Of a DNA stretch of 64,000 nucleotides, positions 41,756 to 50,126 are shown one piece after another. Under the pieces are notes generated by a model. That model was not told where the DNA came from. It saw only the letters and a program-made list of their open reading frames with translations, and did no database searches. This stretch comes from RBG-13-51-18 sp963739395 (GTDB taxonomy: Bacteria; Chloroflexota; Dehalococcoidia; Dehalococcoidales; RBG-16-60-22), in NCBI GenBank assembly GCA_963739395.1, contig CAVUAE010000001.1:186001-250000 (forward strand), written 5' to 3'. The position numbers were made by a program, and so were the translations under genes. Every line of letters begins with the position of its first letter. The first letter of the stretch is position 1.

Positions 41756-42478
41756 TTATGTTTCTTCTGGAACTTTGTTTACGCGCATTATTAATTTGAC
41801 TATTTCTTCAAATGGCGTTACTAAGGCATGTTTTGCTTGACTTTGGATTTCTTTATATGATATCTCTTTACCTTCGGGGTCTTTAGCATTAAATAAGGGA
41901 AAAATCTTAGAATAAGGGAATTCTGTTGGTCTAGGCTGAGGTTCTTGTAATGTATTATTCCAAAATTTATTTGTAAAATTTTTACTTACGTTACTAGGCT
42001 TTTCAAAGATATAAATGATATTCTCTTTGGAAACTTCGAAATTGGTTGATAATTCGTTTATTCTATCCTCCATCTTTTTAAAAGGTTTACTTGCTTTTTT
42101 ATCGGGTCTATCCCATCCAATAGTAGTTTTTGTTTCGATTATAAAAACATACTTATTGTTTTGTTTTATCGCAATGTCAGGTTGGGTTTTTCCTTTTTTG
42201 GTTTCCAACTCAACTTCATAACTCTCTGGTAATGATGCTTTGAGATAGAAGGCAACAATATCCTGAAAGATATCCGAGAAGTAATGCTTACGCTTCCTTT
42301 TAAAGCGCTCTTTATGCCGCCAACCAGCGAGTTTCATTTTAAAAATGTGATAGTAAATCGCTTCACTGATGATAGTATCGTTTAAGTTTACATCATGCAA
42401 TTTATAGGGTACAGAAAAACTATCGAGAAAGTCTGAATAATATTTTGAAGCTTTCAATATTTCGATAGCGTTGTTCAT
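41756..42478 (-). CDS. orphan PD-(D/E)xK-like nuclease
   Basis: 240 residues, unusually Lys- and AT-rich next to its neighbours, which suggests transfer. QPDIAIKQNNKYVFIIETKT holds Asp101, Glu115 and Lys117 in the D-x13-E-x-K arrangement of PD-(D/E)xK enzymes, and FQDIVAFYL upstream could supply the extra acidic residue. No methyltransferase, helicase or other restriction partner adjoins it. Restriction-like or repair-nuclease roles are guesses; only the fold is inferred. Confidence 0.6.
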   Translation of the reverse strand: MNNAIEILKASKYYSDFLDSFSVPYKLHDVNLNDTIISEAIYYHIFKMKLAGWRHKERFKRKRKHYFSDIFQDIVAFYLKASLPESYEVELETKKGKTQPDIAIKQNNKYVFIIETKTTIGWDRPDKKASKPFKKMEDRINELSTNFEVSKENIIYIFEKPSNVSKNFTNKFWNNTLQEPQPRPTEFPYSKIFPLFNAKDPEGKEISYKEIQSQAKHALVTPFEEIVKLIMRVNKVPEET

Positions 42479-42544
42479 ATGGCCTCCGGTAGATTATTTG
42501 GACTATTTACATACTTGAAAATATACCTCTCCTTACCACCCCAC

Positions 42545-42607
42545 CTACCTCGTCCCTCCCGTAATAAAGCCCTGCTCACAGGCTTGTTGCTTTAGCTCTT
42601 CTCTATT
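42545..42607 (-). pseudogene. C-terminal remnant of a CoA-transferase-like gene
   Basis: The last 21 codons of a reading frame, ending NREELKQQACEQGFITGGTR, resemble the C-terminus of the CoA-transferase at 40226 (FRDELIKAAIKTGFITKGT): R-E/D-E-L and GFIT-GT line up. Upstream the frame runs into rpiB with no start. This may be a remnant left when an ancestral second copy was lost. Confidence 0.4.
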
Positions 42608-43049
42608 GGCACTGTTTATCTTCTATTTCCTTAATTTTATCAAGTCGCTTCTGGTGGCGGCCGCCCTCGTATTCAGTATTAAGAAAGTCTTCAACTATTG
42701 TCTTAACTTTTTGTTCGCCTTCTTCCGCCGCCAGACAGCAAATTTGCGCGTTATTATGCAGTCGGGCGCGATGAGCGGTAAAAACATCATAGCATTGGGC
42801 GGCGCGGATACCCCGCACTTTGTTAGCGGCAATGCACATGCCGATGCCAGTGCCGCAGATAAGAATACCCATATCGTACTCATCCTTAACGATACCCTCC
42901 GCTACCTGCAATGCAATATCAGGGTAGTCTACAGCATCCTCCGTATAGCAGCCAAAATCATGTATGGTATGTCCAGTATCCACGACTACTTTAATAACGG
43001 CTGGTTTTAAGTTACAGCCCCTGTGGTCATTGCCAATCGCGATACGCAC
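42603..43049 (-). CDS. rpiB: ribose-5-phosphate isomerase B
   Basis: 148 residues, RpiB/LacA-LacB family. IGNDHRGCNLK with Asp8 and His9, the catalytic Cys in ILICGTGIGM near residue 66, and HNNAQICCL near 99 form the active site. Interconverts ribose and ribulose 5-phosphate. It is 20 bp after tsaC, the last gene of the t6A run. Confidence 0.94.
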   Translation of the reverse strand: MRIAIGNDHRGCNLKPAVIKVVVDTGHTIHDFGCYTEDAVDYPDIALQVAEGIVKDEYDMGILICGTGIGMCIAANKVRGIRAAQCYDVFTAHRARLHNNAQICCLAAEEGEQKVKTIVEDFLNTEYEGGRHQKRLDKIKEIEDKQCQ

Positions 43050-43069
43050 GGAACGACCTCCCTAATTTA

Positions 43070-43741
43070 TTACTCCTGTTTTTCATGGGGATGATAAAAC
43101 ATATTGATTGCCTCGCGGATTTCCACCCAACCAACGCGTCCCTGGCGGATAAGCTGGGGAGGAACCACCGATAAATCGACAATCGTAGAAACATCGTGTA
43201 TTTTCAAAGGACCCTGGTCAAGTACCATAGCAACCTGCTGTATATTCTCACCTAATTGGAAAGTGACCTCCTCAACAGAATAAGTGCTGGGTCTGCCGCT
43301 GATATTGGCGCTGGTGGAGGTTAAGGGAAGCTCGGCTATCTCTGCCAGACGCAATATTACATGGTTATCCGGGATACGAATACCCACCGAGTTAAGACCA
43401 GCTACCACCATTGTAGGTATAGGCGCCTTCTTGGGCAAGACAATCGTTAAAGCGCCGGGAAGGAAATGTACTGCGAGATATCGCGCTGCTTCGTTAAAAA
43501 ACCCGTACTTTTCCGCTTCAGAAATAGAGTGAACAGCAATATGGATCGGGTTAGAGAAGGGACGATTTTTTAAGTGAAAGACCTCCGCTACGGCACGCGT
43601 ATTCAAAGCATTAACACAAAAGGCATAACCGGTATCGGTAGGACAAACAACCACCTCACCCTTCTTTATCAGTTTAGCTGCATGTTCTATTATCTTCTCG
43701 TCAGGATTGGCTGCATCAACTTTTTCTATCTTCGTCTTCAT
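43070..43741 (-). CDS. tsaC: L-threonylcarbamoyladenylate synthase
   Basis: 223 residues, YrdC/Sua5 fold. KKGEVVVCPTDTGYAFCVNA and FHLKNRPFSNPIHIAVHS carry the ATP and carbonate/threonine sites; NISGRPSTYSVEEV is the usual C-terminal YrdC signature. Makes threonylcarbamoyl-AMP, the first intermediate of t6A37. No Sua5 extension is present. 2 bp after tsaD. Confidence 0.93.
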   Translation of the reverse strand: MKTKIEKVDAANPDEKIIEHAAKLIKKGEVVVCPTDTGYAFCVNALNTRAVAEVFHLKNRPFSNPIHIAVHSISEAEKYGFFNEAARYLAVHFLPGALTIVLPKKAPIPTMVVAGLNSVGIRIPDNHVILRLAEIAELPLTSTSANISGRPSTYSVEEVTFQLGENIQQVAMVLDQGPLKIHDVSTIVDLSVVPPQLIRQGRVGWVEIREAINMFYHPHEKQE

Positions 43742-43743
43742 AT

Positions 43744-44751
43744 TTATCCCCCAAGCGGAGCGCTGGGAAACACGTTAAGACGTAAATCCGACCTTTCTCC
43801 TAACATCATTCTAGCGTATCCGGCGGCTGCAATCATAGCGGCATTATCGGTACAAAAGGATAATTTTGGGAAAAATACTTGAATTTTCTTCTTTTTACAC
43901 GTCTCGGTAAAAACTTCTCTTAATCGCCTGTTGGCAGAAACACCGCCGGTAACACTCACAACCTTAAACTCCTTCTCTTCAACAGCACGTAGAGCTTTAG
44001 CGACCAGCACATCCACAATAGCTTCCTGAAAGCTGGCGGCAATATCAGCCAGAGGAAGAGTTTCACCGCGGGCGATTTGAACTTTAAACATATTGATAAC
44101 AGCAGTTTTCAGTCCGCTAAAGCTAAAGTCCAACTGTTTACTCTTTATCATGGGACGGGGGAAATTAATGGCTTTAGGATTCCCCTTTTGAGATAGCTTA
44201 TCGATAACCGGTCCGCCGGGGAAATCCAAGCCCAGAAACTTAGCTATTTTATCAAAAGCTTCACCGGCGGCATCGTCCAGCGTCGTACCTAAAACCTCAT
44301 AACGACAGTCTTTTTGAACGTGCACCAACATATTATGTCCACCAGAGACAGTTAGACAAATATGAGGAATCGGCATTTCTGGATTGCTTAAGATGTTGGC
44401 GAAAATATGCCCTTCGGTGTGATGCAATCCGATAAGGGGTACCTGTTTAACATAGCTGATGGTTTTAGCCGCCGCTACACCAACCATCAAACAGCCAATT
44501 AAGCCCTGCCGGGAGGTAACCGCTACAGCATCGATATCGTCCAGCGTTTTGTTGGCGGTATCTAAAGCTTCTTTTACAACGTAGCCAATGAGCTCGGTAT
44601 GGCGACGTGCAGCAACCTCCGGCACTACACCGCCGTATTTCTTGAGTAAATCGAGCTGTGTAGCGATAGTGTTAGAAAGTACCACTTTACCGTCTGCCAC
44701 CAGCGCTGCCGAGGTTTCATCGCATGAAGTTTCGATACCTAAAATAAGCAT
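43744..44751 (-). CDS. tsaD: tRNA threonylcarbamoyladenosine transferase subunit TsaD
   Basis: 335 residues, ASKHA-fold. LGIETSCDETSAALVADG at the start, the iron-binding His pair in GLHHTEGHIFAN near residue 110 and TVSGGHNMLV near 135 are signatures. Transfers threonylcarbamoyl to A37 together with TsaB and TsaE. Gaps to tsaB and tsaC are 2 bp, and the order is conserved enough to look like one coupled unit. Confidence 0.97.
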   Translation of the reverse strand: MLILGIETSCDETSAALVADGKVVLSNTIATQLDLLKKYGGVVPEVAARRHTELIGYVVKEALDTANKTLDDIDAVAVTSRQGLIGCLMVGVAAAKTISYVKQVPLIGLHHTEGHIFANILSNPEMPIPHICLTVSGGHNMLVHVQKDCRYEVLGTTLDDAAGEAFDKIAKFLGLDFPGGPVIDKLSQKGNPKAINFPRPMIKSKQLDFSFSGLKTAVINMFKVQIARGETLPLADIAASFQEAIVDVLVAKALRAVEEKEFKVVSVTGGVSANRRLREVFTETCKKKKIQVFFPKLSFCTDNAAMIAAAGYARMMLGERSDLRLNVFPSAPLGG

Positions 44752-44753
44752 AT

Positions 44754-45452
44754 TTACGATACCTTGTATTTATTCACAAAAACCTTAGCTGTAGATTCTT
44801 TAAGATAGAGGGGGGTTAAGGAGAGGGGATTATCACACTTACCCTGTTTTAAACGCTTGGCTGCCAAACAGGCAATCGCCGCGCCGCTTGGTAAAGCATT
44901 TACGGCTTTTATATTGTTTTTTAATGTGTTATTTTCTTTAACTAATAATTCATAATAGTATTTAGCTTCACTGCCTACTAAAGTAACCTGTTCTTTTAAC
45001 AGAGGTGTTAATTCTTTAACATCACCAGTAAAATAATCACCTTGTTGAATGATAAAACCGTTTTGAAAACGATAAAAAGCAGCGTAGATAGTATCCCTGA
45101 TTCCAGCACTTATGACCGAACAAATCAGAGAGGATTCACTGCGTGAGGCATAAGCTAAAGCTTCTAGTGTGGGAATACCTACGACAGGCTTATCCATGCT
45201 AAAAGCTAGTATTTTACCTACGGTAACACCCACCTTAATGCCTGTCCAGGAACCAGGGCCTAACCCAACCCCTATACCCCCCACCTCTTTGATGGTCAAA
45301 CCAGCTTTTTTAAGAACAGAATCGATATTATCCACGATTTGTTCCAGGGAGTCGGTCTTCGCCGGAAATGACTTGTCTACTAATACCTTATCGTCATCAC
45401 AAATGCCGACGGCATTAATGTAACTAGAAGTATCAATGCCAAGGATTATCAT
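44754..45452 (-). CDS. tsaB: TsaB, partner subunit of TsaD
   Basis: 232 residues. ILGIDTSSYINAVGICDD, then GIGVGLGPGSWTGIKVGVTVGK, are the TsaB marks of a degenerate ASKHA protein without an active site. The C-terminus has LTPLYLKES, the conserved P.YL segment. Its ATG overlaps the tsaE stop by 4 nt. It dimerises with TsaD in bacteria. Confidence 0.94.
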   Translation of the reverse strand: MIILGIDTSSYINAVGICDDDKVLVDKSFPAKTDSLEQIVDNIDSVLKKAGLTIKEVGGIGVGLGPGSWTGIKVGVTVGKILAFSMDKPVVGIPTLEALAYASRSESSLICSVISAGIRDTIYAAFYRFQNGFIIQQGDYFTGDVKELTPLLKEQVTLVGSEAKYYYELLVKENNTLKNNIKAVNALPSGAAIACLAAKRLKQGKCDNPLSLTPLYLKESTAKVFVNKYKVS

Positions 45453-45922
45453 TTCGCTTTCAGCTCCTTGAAAAGACCGGTGAATTTACTATCTAAGGAA
45501 GATAGTACGATACGCCTCTTTCTTATCGAGATTATGTCAAATTCTACCCTCAAAACATCAGGGGGTAGGAGAAAGGCCATCTTTTCTGCCCATTCGATAA
45601 TCATTACGCCGGATGCAGCGCGGGTTAAGTAGTCCATGATGCCCATCTCAAACTCTTCATCGATATTGTTTAAACGATACAGGTCTATGTGAAAGACTGG
45701 CAGACGTCCTTTATATTCATTCACCAACACAAAGGTAGGACTGTTTACCTGTCTTAAAGGCACACCAAGTCCATCGCAAATGCCCCGTGTTAATAAGGTT
45801 TTGCCGCAACCCAACTCACCGGTTAGAGCGGTTATACTGCCCGGAAAGAGATACTTCCCTATTTTCTTACCGAGGGCTAAAGTGGCAGCGGGACTGTTGC
45901 TGAAAAACTCATATCTATGCAT
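45449..45922 (-). CDS. tsaE: TsaE ATPase of the t6A system
   Basis: 157 residues. Walker A is GELGCGKTLL near residue 36; a Walker-B-like HIDLYRLNN lies near 75, followed by IIEWAEKMAFLLP, which is typical of TsaE/YjeE. It resets the TsaBD complex. First gene of tsaE-B-D-C-rpiB, with all bacterial t6A genes in one run. 120 bp of spacer separates it from the divergent guaA. Confidence 0.94.
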   Translation of the reverse strand: MHRYEFFSNSPAATLALGKKIGKYLFPGSITALTGELGCGKTLLTRGICDGLGVPLRQVNSPTFVLVNEYKGRLPVFHIDLYRLNNIDEEFEMGIMDYLTRAASGVMIIEWAEKMAFLLPPDVLRVEFDIISIRKRRIVLSSLDSKFTGLFKELKAK

Positions 45923-46001
45923 GGGGTAATTAAAGAATTTTGCGACAAGAATTTATTTAGTGGAAATAATGTTTTTATGCTTAGATTAACGTTCTTTCCA
46001 C

Positions 46002-46030
46002 TTGAAATTAGTATAGCATAATGGTACATT
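46002..46030 (+). promoter_or_regulatory. probable guaA promoter
   Basis: TTGAAA (46002-46007) and TACATT (46025-46030) with a 17-bp spacer. The start point should fall near 46037, which lies after the GTG at 46031 and leaves a leader of only about 5 nt before the ATG at 46043. Confidence 0.5.
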
Positions 46031-46042
46031 GTGTTCTATAAG

Positions 46043-47725
46043 ATGGTTAAAAAGAAAATCGCACCATCTCCTGATGAAAGCCATCGCATAGCCACCACAG
46101 ACGATATCGAGGTATCTACCTATCTTGAAATCGCCAAAGAAATCGGTGGCGAACAACCTGCGGCGACCGCTGAAGCCGTCTCCGGTGCTGAACGCGAAGC
46201 CATCATCGTCCTGGACTTTGGGTCGCAATATAACCTGTTGATTGCCCGCCGTATTCGTGAAGCCCAAGTCTACTGCGAACTCCTCCCCTATGATACCCCC
46301 TGGGAAAAAATCGCCCCGCTTAATCCTAAGGGCTTCATCCTCTCCGGCGGTCCTGCCAGTGTCTACGAACCTAATGCCCCCCTCGCCCCCTCTTATGTTT
46401 ACGAAAAACATTTACCGGTCTTGGGCATTTGCTATGGTATGCAGGTCATCACCAAGCAGCTGGGGGGAGAAGTGACACCAGGCACTAAACGCGAATATGG
46501 TCATGCCGTGATGCACATCAGCCAAGAGGATTCACTACTATTTGCCGGACTACCGGAATCCACGCAGGTCTGGATGAGTCACGGGGACAAAATCGAAACA
46601 ATGCCACCAGGCTTTAAAGCCCTCGCCTATACGGAAAATTCGCCGAATGCCGTCATTGGCAACAAGAACAATATCTACGGACTACAATTCCATCCCGAAG
46701 TCGTCCATACGCCGGAAGGCAAGACTATCCTCCAGAACTTCATTTATAAGGTTTGCGGTTGTAAAGGCAACTGGACGATGGGGAGCTTTGTAACCGAGAG
46801 TATAGAGCGTATCAAAGAGCAAGTGGGTAAAGGCAAGGTAATCAGTGCTTTATCAGGCGGGGTAGATTCATCAGTGGTGGCGACGCTTATCCATCGCGCC
46901 ATCGGCGACCAGCTTACCTGTATTTTTGTGAATAATGGACTGTTACGTCGTGAGGAAGTTGAGCGTAATCTCAAGGTCTTTAAAAACAATCTTGGTATGA
47001 GTATTGTCTATACCGACGCTACGGATAGATTCCTCAACCAGCTTAAAGGGGTCACCGACCCAGAGCAAAAACGAAAGATAATCGGCGAGGTGTTTATCCG
47101 CGTCTTCGAGGATGAAGCTAAAAAGATAGGCAAAGTTGACTTCCTAGGTCAAGGTACGGTTTATCCTGATGTTATCGAAAGCGCATCCTCTGGTAATGCT
47201 TCGGCAAAAATAAAGAGTCACCACAACGTGGGTGGCTTGCCCGCACGTATGATCTTAAAGTTGTTAGAGCCATTGCGTTTCCTCTTTAAAGACGAGGTCA
47301 GGCTGGTGGGTAAAGAGCTGGGACTACCGGAGGAAATGGTCTGGAGACAGCCTTTCCCGGGTCCGGGATTGGCGATAAGGTGCATCGGGGAAGTAACCAA
47401 AGAAAAGCTGGAGATACTACGCAGCGCTGACTTTATCCTGATGAACGAGATTAAGAAAGCCAAATTATATCGCCAGCTGTGGCAAAGCTTTGCCGTGCTG
47501 ACAGACGTAAGGAGCGTGGGGGTGATGGGGGACTTTAGAACTTACGGCTATCTGGCAGCCATCCGCGCCGTTACCAGCGAGGACGCCATGACGGCGGACT
47601 GGGCGCGCTTGCCTTATGACTTGCTAGCAAAAATTTCTAACCGCATCGTAAACGAGGTGCCGGGGATAAACCGGGTGGTCTATGATATTACGTCCAAACC
47701 TCCAAGCACCATTGAATGGGAGTAA
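46043..47725 (+). CDS. guaA: GMP synthase (glutamine-hydrolysing)
   Basis: 560 residues from the ATG at 46043, chosen over the GTG at 46031 because of the promoter position. Class I amidotransferase domain with LGICYGMQ (catalytic Cys) and GLQFHPEVVHT. The PP-loop SGGVDSSV near residue 275 activates XMP, and the C-terminal dimer domain with IRAVTSEDAMTADW and INRVVYDITSKPPSTIEWE is complete. About 52 residues precede the first strand (IIVLDFGSQYNLLI), an extension most GuaA proteins lack. First of the plus-strand purine genes. Confidence 0.95.
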   Translation: MVKKKIAPSPDESHRIATTDDIEVSTYLEIAKEIGGEQPAATAEAVSGAEREAIIVLDFGSQYNLLIARRIREAQVYCELLPYDTPWEKIAPLNPKGFILSGGPASVYEPNAPLAPSYVYEKHLPVLGICYGMQVITKQLGGEVTPGTKREYGHAVMHISQEDSLLFAGLPESTQVWMSHGDKIETMPPGFKALAYTENSPNAVIGNKNNIYGLQFHPEVVHTPEGKTILQNFIYKVCGCKGNWTMGSFVTESIERIKEQVGKGKVISALSGGVDSSVVATLIHRAIGDQLTCIFVNNGLLRREEVERNLKVFKNNLGMSIVYTDATDRFLNQLKGVTDPEQKRKIIGEVFIRVFEDEAKKIGKVDFLGQGTVYPDVIESASSGNASAKIKSHHNVGGLPARMILKLLEPLRFLFKDEVRLVGKELGLPEEMVWRQPFPGPGLAIRCIGEVTKEKLEILRSADFILMNEIKKAKLYRQLWQSFAVLTDVRSVGVMGDFRTYGYLAAIRAVTSEDAMTADWARLPYDLLAKISNRIVNEVPGINRVVYDITSKPPSTIEWE

Positions 47726-47763
47726 CGGGTAAATGTTTTGCATAAAATAAAAAAAAACGGGAA

Positions 47764-48168
47764 ATGATGGATACGTTAATATGGTCAATATTCTGGGCAT
47801 CAGCGGCGGTATTTATCGCGATGGTTTGTATTATATTCGTGAGATCAGTTAGAAAATTGCTGATGCCTTACGGTTTTTTCGGCGTTATAGCCGTCCTCAT
47901 GATACTGGGCGTGATATTGATAGTGTTGACCATCCAGAAAGAAGTGGAGGGAACGTCCAAGGTATTATTACTATTAACCGGAGCTTCTGCGGTCGGAATG
48001 TCTATTTTCTCAATACTACACAATCTTGTTACCGCCATGTTCATAAAAATTTTTAAGGTCAGCACTAATTTCGACGAGCCGGTTTTCTTCATACTCGCCA
48101 CGGTAGTATGCCCTCTAGGCTTTCTGGCCGGCGCCGTGGGTACTATCGTGCTGGCTATGAGCAAATAA
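47764..48168 (+). CDS. unknown four-helix membrane protein
   Basis: 134 residues with four hydrophobic segments (about 5-27, 37-58, 66-88, 105-128) and short loops; no motif recognised. It begins 38 bp after guaA and 37 bp before purD, in the same direction, so it is probably read through with them. No ribosome site better than GGGAAATG precedes it. Confidence 0.6.
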   Translation: MMDTLIWSIFWASAAVFIAMVCIIFVRSVRKLLMPYGFFGVIAVLMILGVILIVLTIQKEVEGTSKVLLLLTGASAVGMSIFSILHNLVTAMFIKIFKVSTNFDEPVFFILATVVCPLGFLAGAVGTIVLAMSK

Positions 48169-48205
48169 AATCGAGCACAAGTCAAACGATTGAAGGAGGC
48201 AAGCC

Positions 48206-49465
48206 CTGAAAATACTAGTCGTTGGCAGCGGGGCAAGGGAACATACGCTAGCCTGGAAGCTGGCGCAAAGCCCTAAAACCACCGAAATGTACGCCGCCCC
48301 GGGTAACGCTGGCATGGCTAAAGTGGCACAAATCCTCGATATCAAAGCCGAGGATAATACGGGGCTGCTTAAAGCGGCGAAAGAGCTTAAGATAGACCTT
48401 ACGGTTATCGGGTCGGAGGCGCCTTTAGCTAATGGCATCGTCGACCTTTTTGAGAAAAACGGTTTAGCCGTATTCGGACCCACCCAAAAAGCCGCCGAAA
48501 TAGAGTCCAGTAAGGTCTTCTCAAAAAGCCTTATGCAGCGGCACGGCATCCCTTGCGCTAAGAGCCAAAGTTTTAACGATTTCTCCAAAGCCAGCGATTA
48601 TATTCGAACTCAAATACCCCCTATCGTCCTTAAAGCCGACGGCCTGGCGGAGGGTAAAGGGGTTATCATCGCCGAGTCGGTTGACGACGCGCAAAAAGCC
48701 CTCGAAAGCATGATGAAATCTAAAGCCTTCGGCGCTTCCGGCGAACGAGTAGTTATCGAAGAGTATTTAAACGGACGGGAGATGAGCTTCTTTGTCTTTA
48801 CCGACGGCAAGACTATCGCGCCCACCGTACCCGCCTGCGACTATAAACGCATCTACGACGGCAATAAGGGACCCAACACCGGTGGCATGGGCAGCTATAG
48901 TCCACCTGAATTTTATAACGACGTGCTGGGCAATATTATCATGAAAACCATTATGACACCCACTATCCTCGCGCTAGCCGACGAGGGGAGGCTTTATAAA
49001 GGCACACTCTACGGCGGGCTGATGATTACTAACAATGTTCCTAAAGTTATTGAGTTCAACGCGCGACTAGGCGACCCCGAGACGCAGGTAGTCCTCCCCC
49101 GACTCAAGACCGACCTGTTAGAGATTATACTGGCGGTTTTGGAAAACCGGCTGGACAAGATGAAGATAGAGTTCGATAATAATGCCTGTATAGGTGTGGT
49201 GATGGCTTCCCAGGGCTACCCGGGGAGTTACAGGACGGGCTATCCCATTAGCGGGCTGGACGATTTGGATAAAGATATCATGGTGTTCCATGCCCGTACA
49301 AAGGTGGGGGGTAAAGGAGAGGTCTTAACCGGCGGAGGACGAGTACTAACAGTGGTAGCAAAAGGTAAAAACCTTGAAGAAGCATGTCAAAAGGTCTATA
49401 ACAATATTATTAGAATCAAGTTTGAAGGCTGTTATTACCGAAAGGATATAGCGGAGTTAAAATAG
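48206..49465 (+). CDS. purD: phosphoribosylamine-glycine ligase, probable CUG start
   Basis: The conserved N-terminus KILVVGSGAREHTLAWKLA begins one codon after CTG 48206-48208. AAGGAGG (48193-48199) is 6 nt before this CTG, and an in-frame TGA at 48191 rules out longer forms. The first in-frame ATG (48287) would delete the whole nucleotide-fold start. 419 residues from CTG matches the usual GARS length. ATP-grasp motifs IVLKADGLAEGKGV, GPNTGGMGSYSPPEF and EFNARLGDPETQ are intact. Second step of purine synthesis. Confidence 0.9.
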   Translation: MKILVVGSGAREHTLAWKLAQSPKTTEMYAAPGNAGMAKVAQILDIKAEDNTGLLKAAKELKIDLTVIGSEAPLANGIVDLFEKNGLAVFGPTQKAAEIESSKVFSKSLMQRHGIPCAKSQSFNDFSKASDYIRTQIPPIVLKADGLAEGKGVIIAESVDDAQKALESMMKSKAFGASGERVVIEEYLNGREMSFFVFTDGKTIAPTVPACDYKRIYDGNKGPNTGGMGSYSPPEFYNDVLGNIIMKTIMTPTILALADEGRLYKGTLYGGLMITNNVPKVIEFNARLGDPETQVVLPRLKTDLLEIILAVLENRLDKMKIEFDNNACIGVVMASQGYPGSYRTGYPISGLDDLDKDIMVFHARTKVGGKGEVLTGGGRVLTVVAKGKNLEEACQKVYNNIIRIKFEGCYYRKDIAELK

Positions 49466-49472
49466 ACATGTA

Positions 49473-49600
49473 CTGTCATTCCAGCGAAAGCTGGAATCCA
49501 GGGGAAGGTAAAAGGGGGAATGGATTCTGGCCCTCGGGCTGAACTCGGGCCTCGGACAGAAGGCTCGGCCTGAAGGCTGAAGCCTACGCTAGAATGACAG
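49473..49600. repeat. MITE-like/REP-like palindromic element
   Basis: 128 bp bounded by CTGTCATTCCAGCG (49473-49486) and CGCTAGAATGACAG (49587-49600), inverted with one mismatch. CCAGC-GAAA-GCTGG at the left end makes a small GNRA-capped hairpin; the interior is rich in GGCCTCGG/GCTCGGCC-type half-palindromes. It lies between purD and purE and codes for nothing obvious. Such CATTCC/GGAATG elements are dispersed in many genomes. Confidence 0.6.
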
Positions 49601-49659
49601 ATAATTAAAGGGCTTGATACTTGTTACTTGTCAGTTGATACTTTTTAAAGGAGCTTAAT

Positions 49660-50115
49660 ATGCCACTTGTTGGTGTGGTAATGGGGTCAAAATCAGACAC
49701 AGAAATAATGCAGTCGGCATTGGACGTTCTAACCAGTCTCGGCATCGAATACGAGGTTGATGTTATTTCCGCCCACCGTAATCCGGAGAAAGCCAAGCAA
49801 TACGCCCAATCTGCCCGGGAACGTGGCATTGAAGTAATCATCGCCGCAGCCGGTATGGCGGCGCATCTGCCAGGTGTACTGGCAAGCTGGACTACTCTGC
49901 CGGTAATCGGCGTGCCCATGGCCAGCGGTGAACTCAAAGGGATAGATGCCCTATATTCCATCGTTCAGATGCCGGCGGGTATACCTGTAGCTTGCGTCGC
50001 GATAGGCAGCACCGGCGCGAAAAATGCCGCATATCTCGCCGCCGAGATTCTCGGGTTGAAACATGATACAATATTACGGGCTTACGAAAAGTATCGACGT
50101 GAGTTAAAAGGATAG
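49660..50115 (+). CDS. purE: N5-carboxyaminoimidazole ribonucleotide mutase
   Basis: 151 residues, class I PurE. The GSKSDTEIMQSALDVL start and VISAHRNPEKAKQYA carry the CAIR-binding Ser, Asp and His residues; AGMAAHLPGVLASWTTLPVIGVP is the family core. GGAG lies before the ATG. No purK is visible in the window. A class II AIR carboxylase is the alternative reaction; the SAHRNP loop favours the mutase. Confidence 0.95.
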   Translation: MPLVGVVMGSKSDTEIMQSALDVLTSLGIEYEVDVISAHRNPEKAKQYAQSARERGIEVIIAAAGMAAHLPGVLASWTTLPVIGVPMASGELKGIDALYSIVQMPAGIPVACVAIGSTGAKNAAYLAAEILGLKHDTILRAYEKYRRELKG

Positions 50116-50126
50116 AGGAGAAAGTC

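Noticed and set aside
44808..44835. CCCCTCTCC-type tract resembling the intergenic palindromes
   Set aside because: It lies inside tsaB and encodes the conserved LTPLYLKES end, so the similarity is probably chance.
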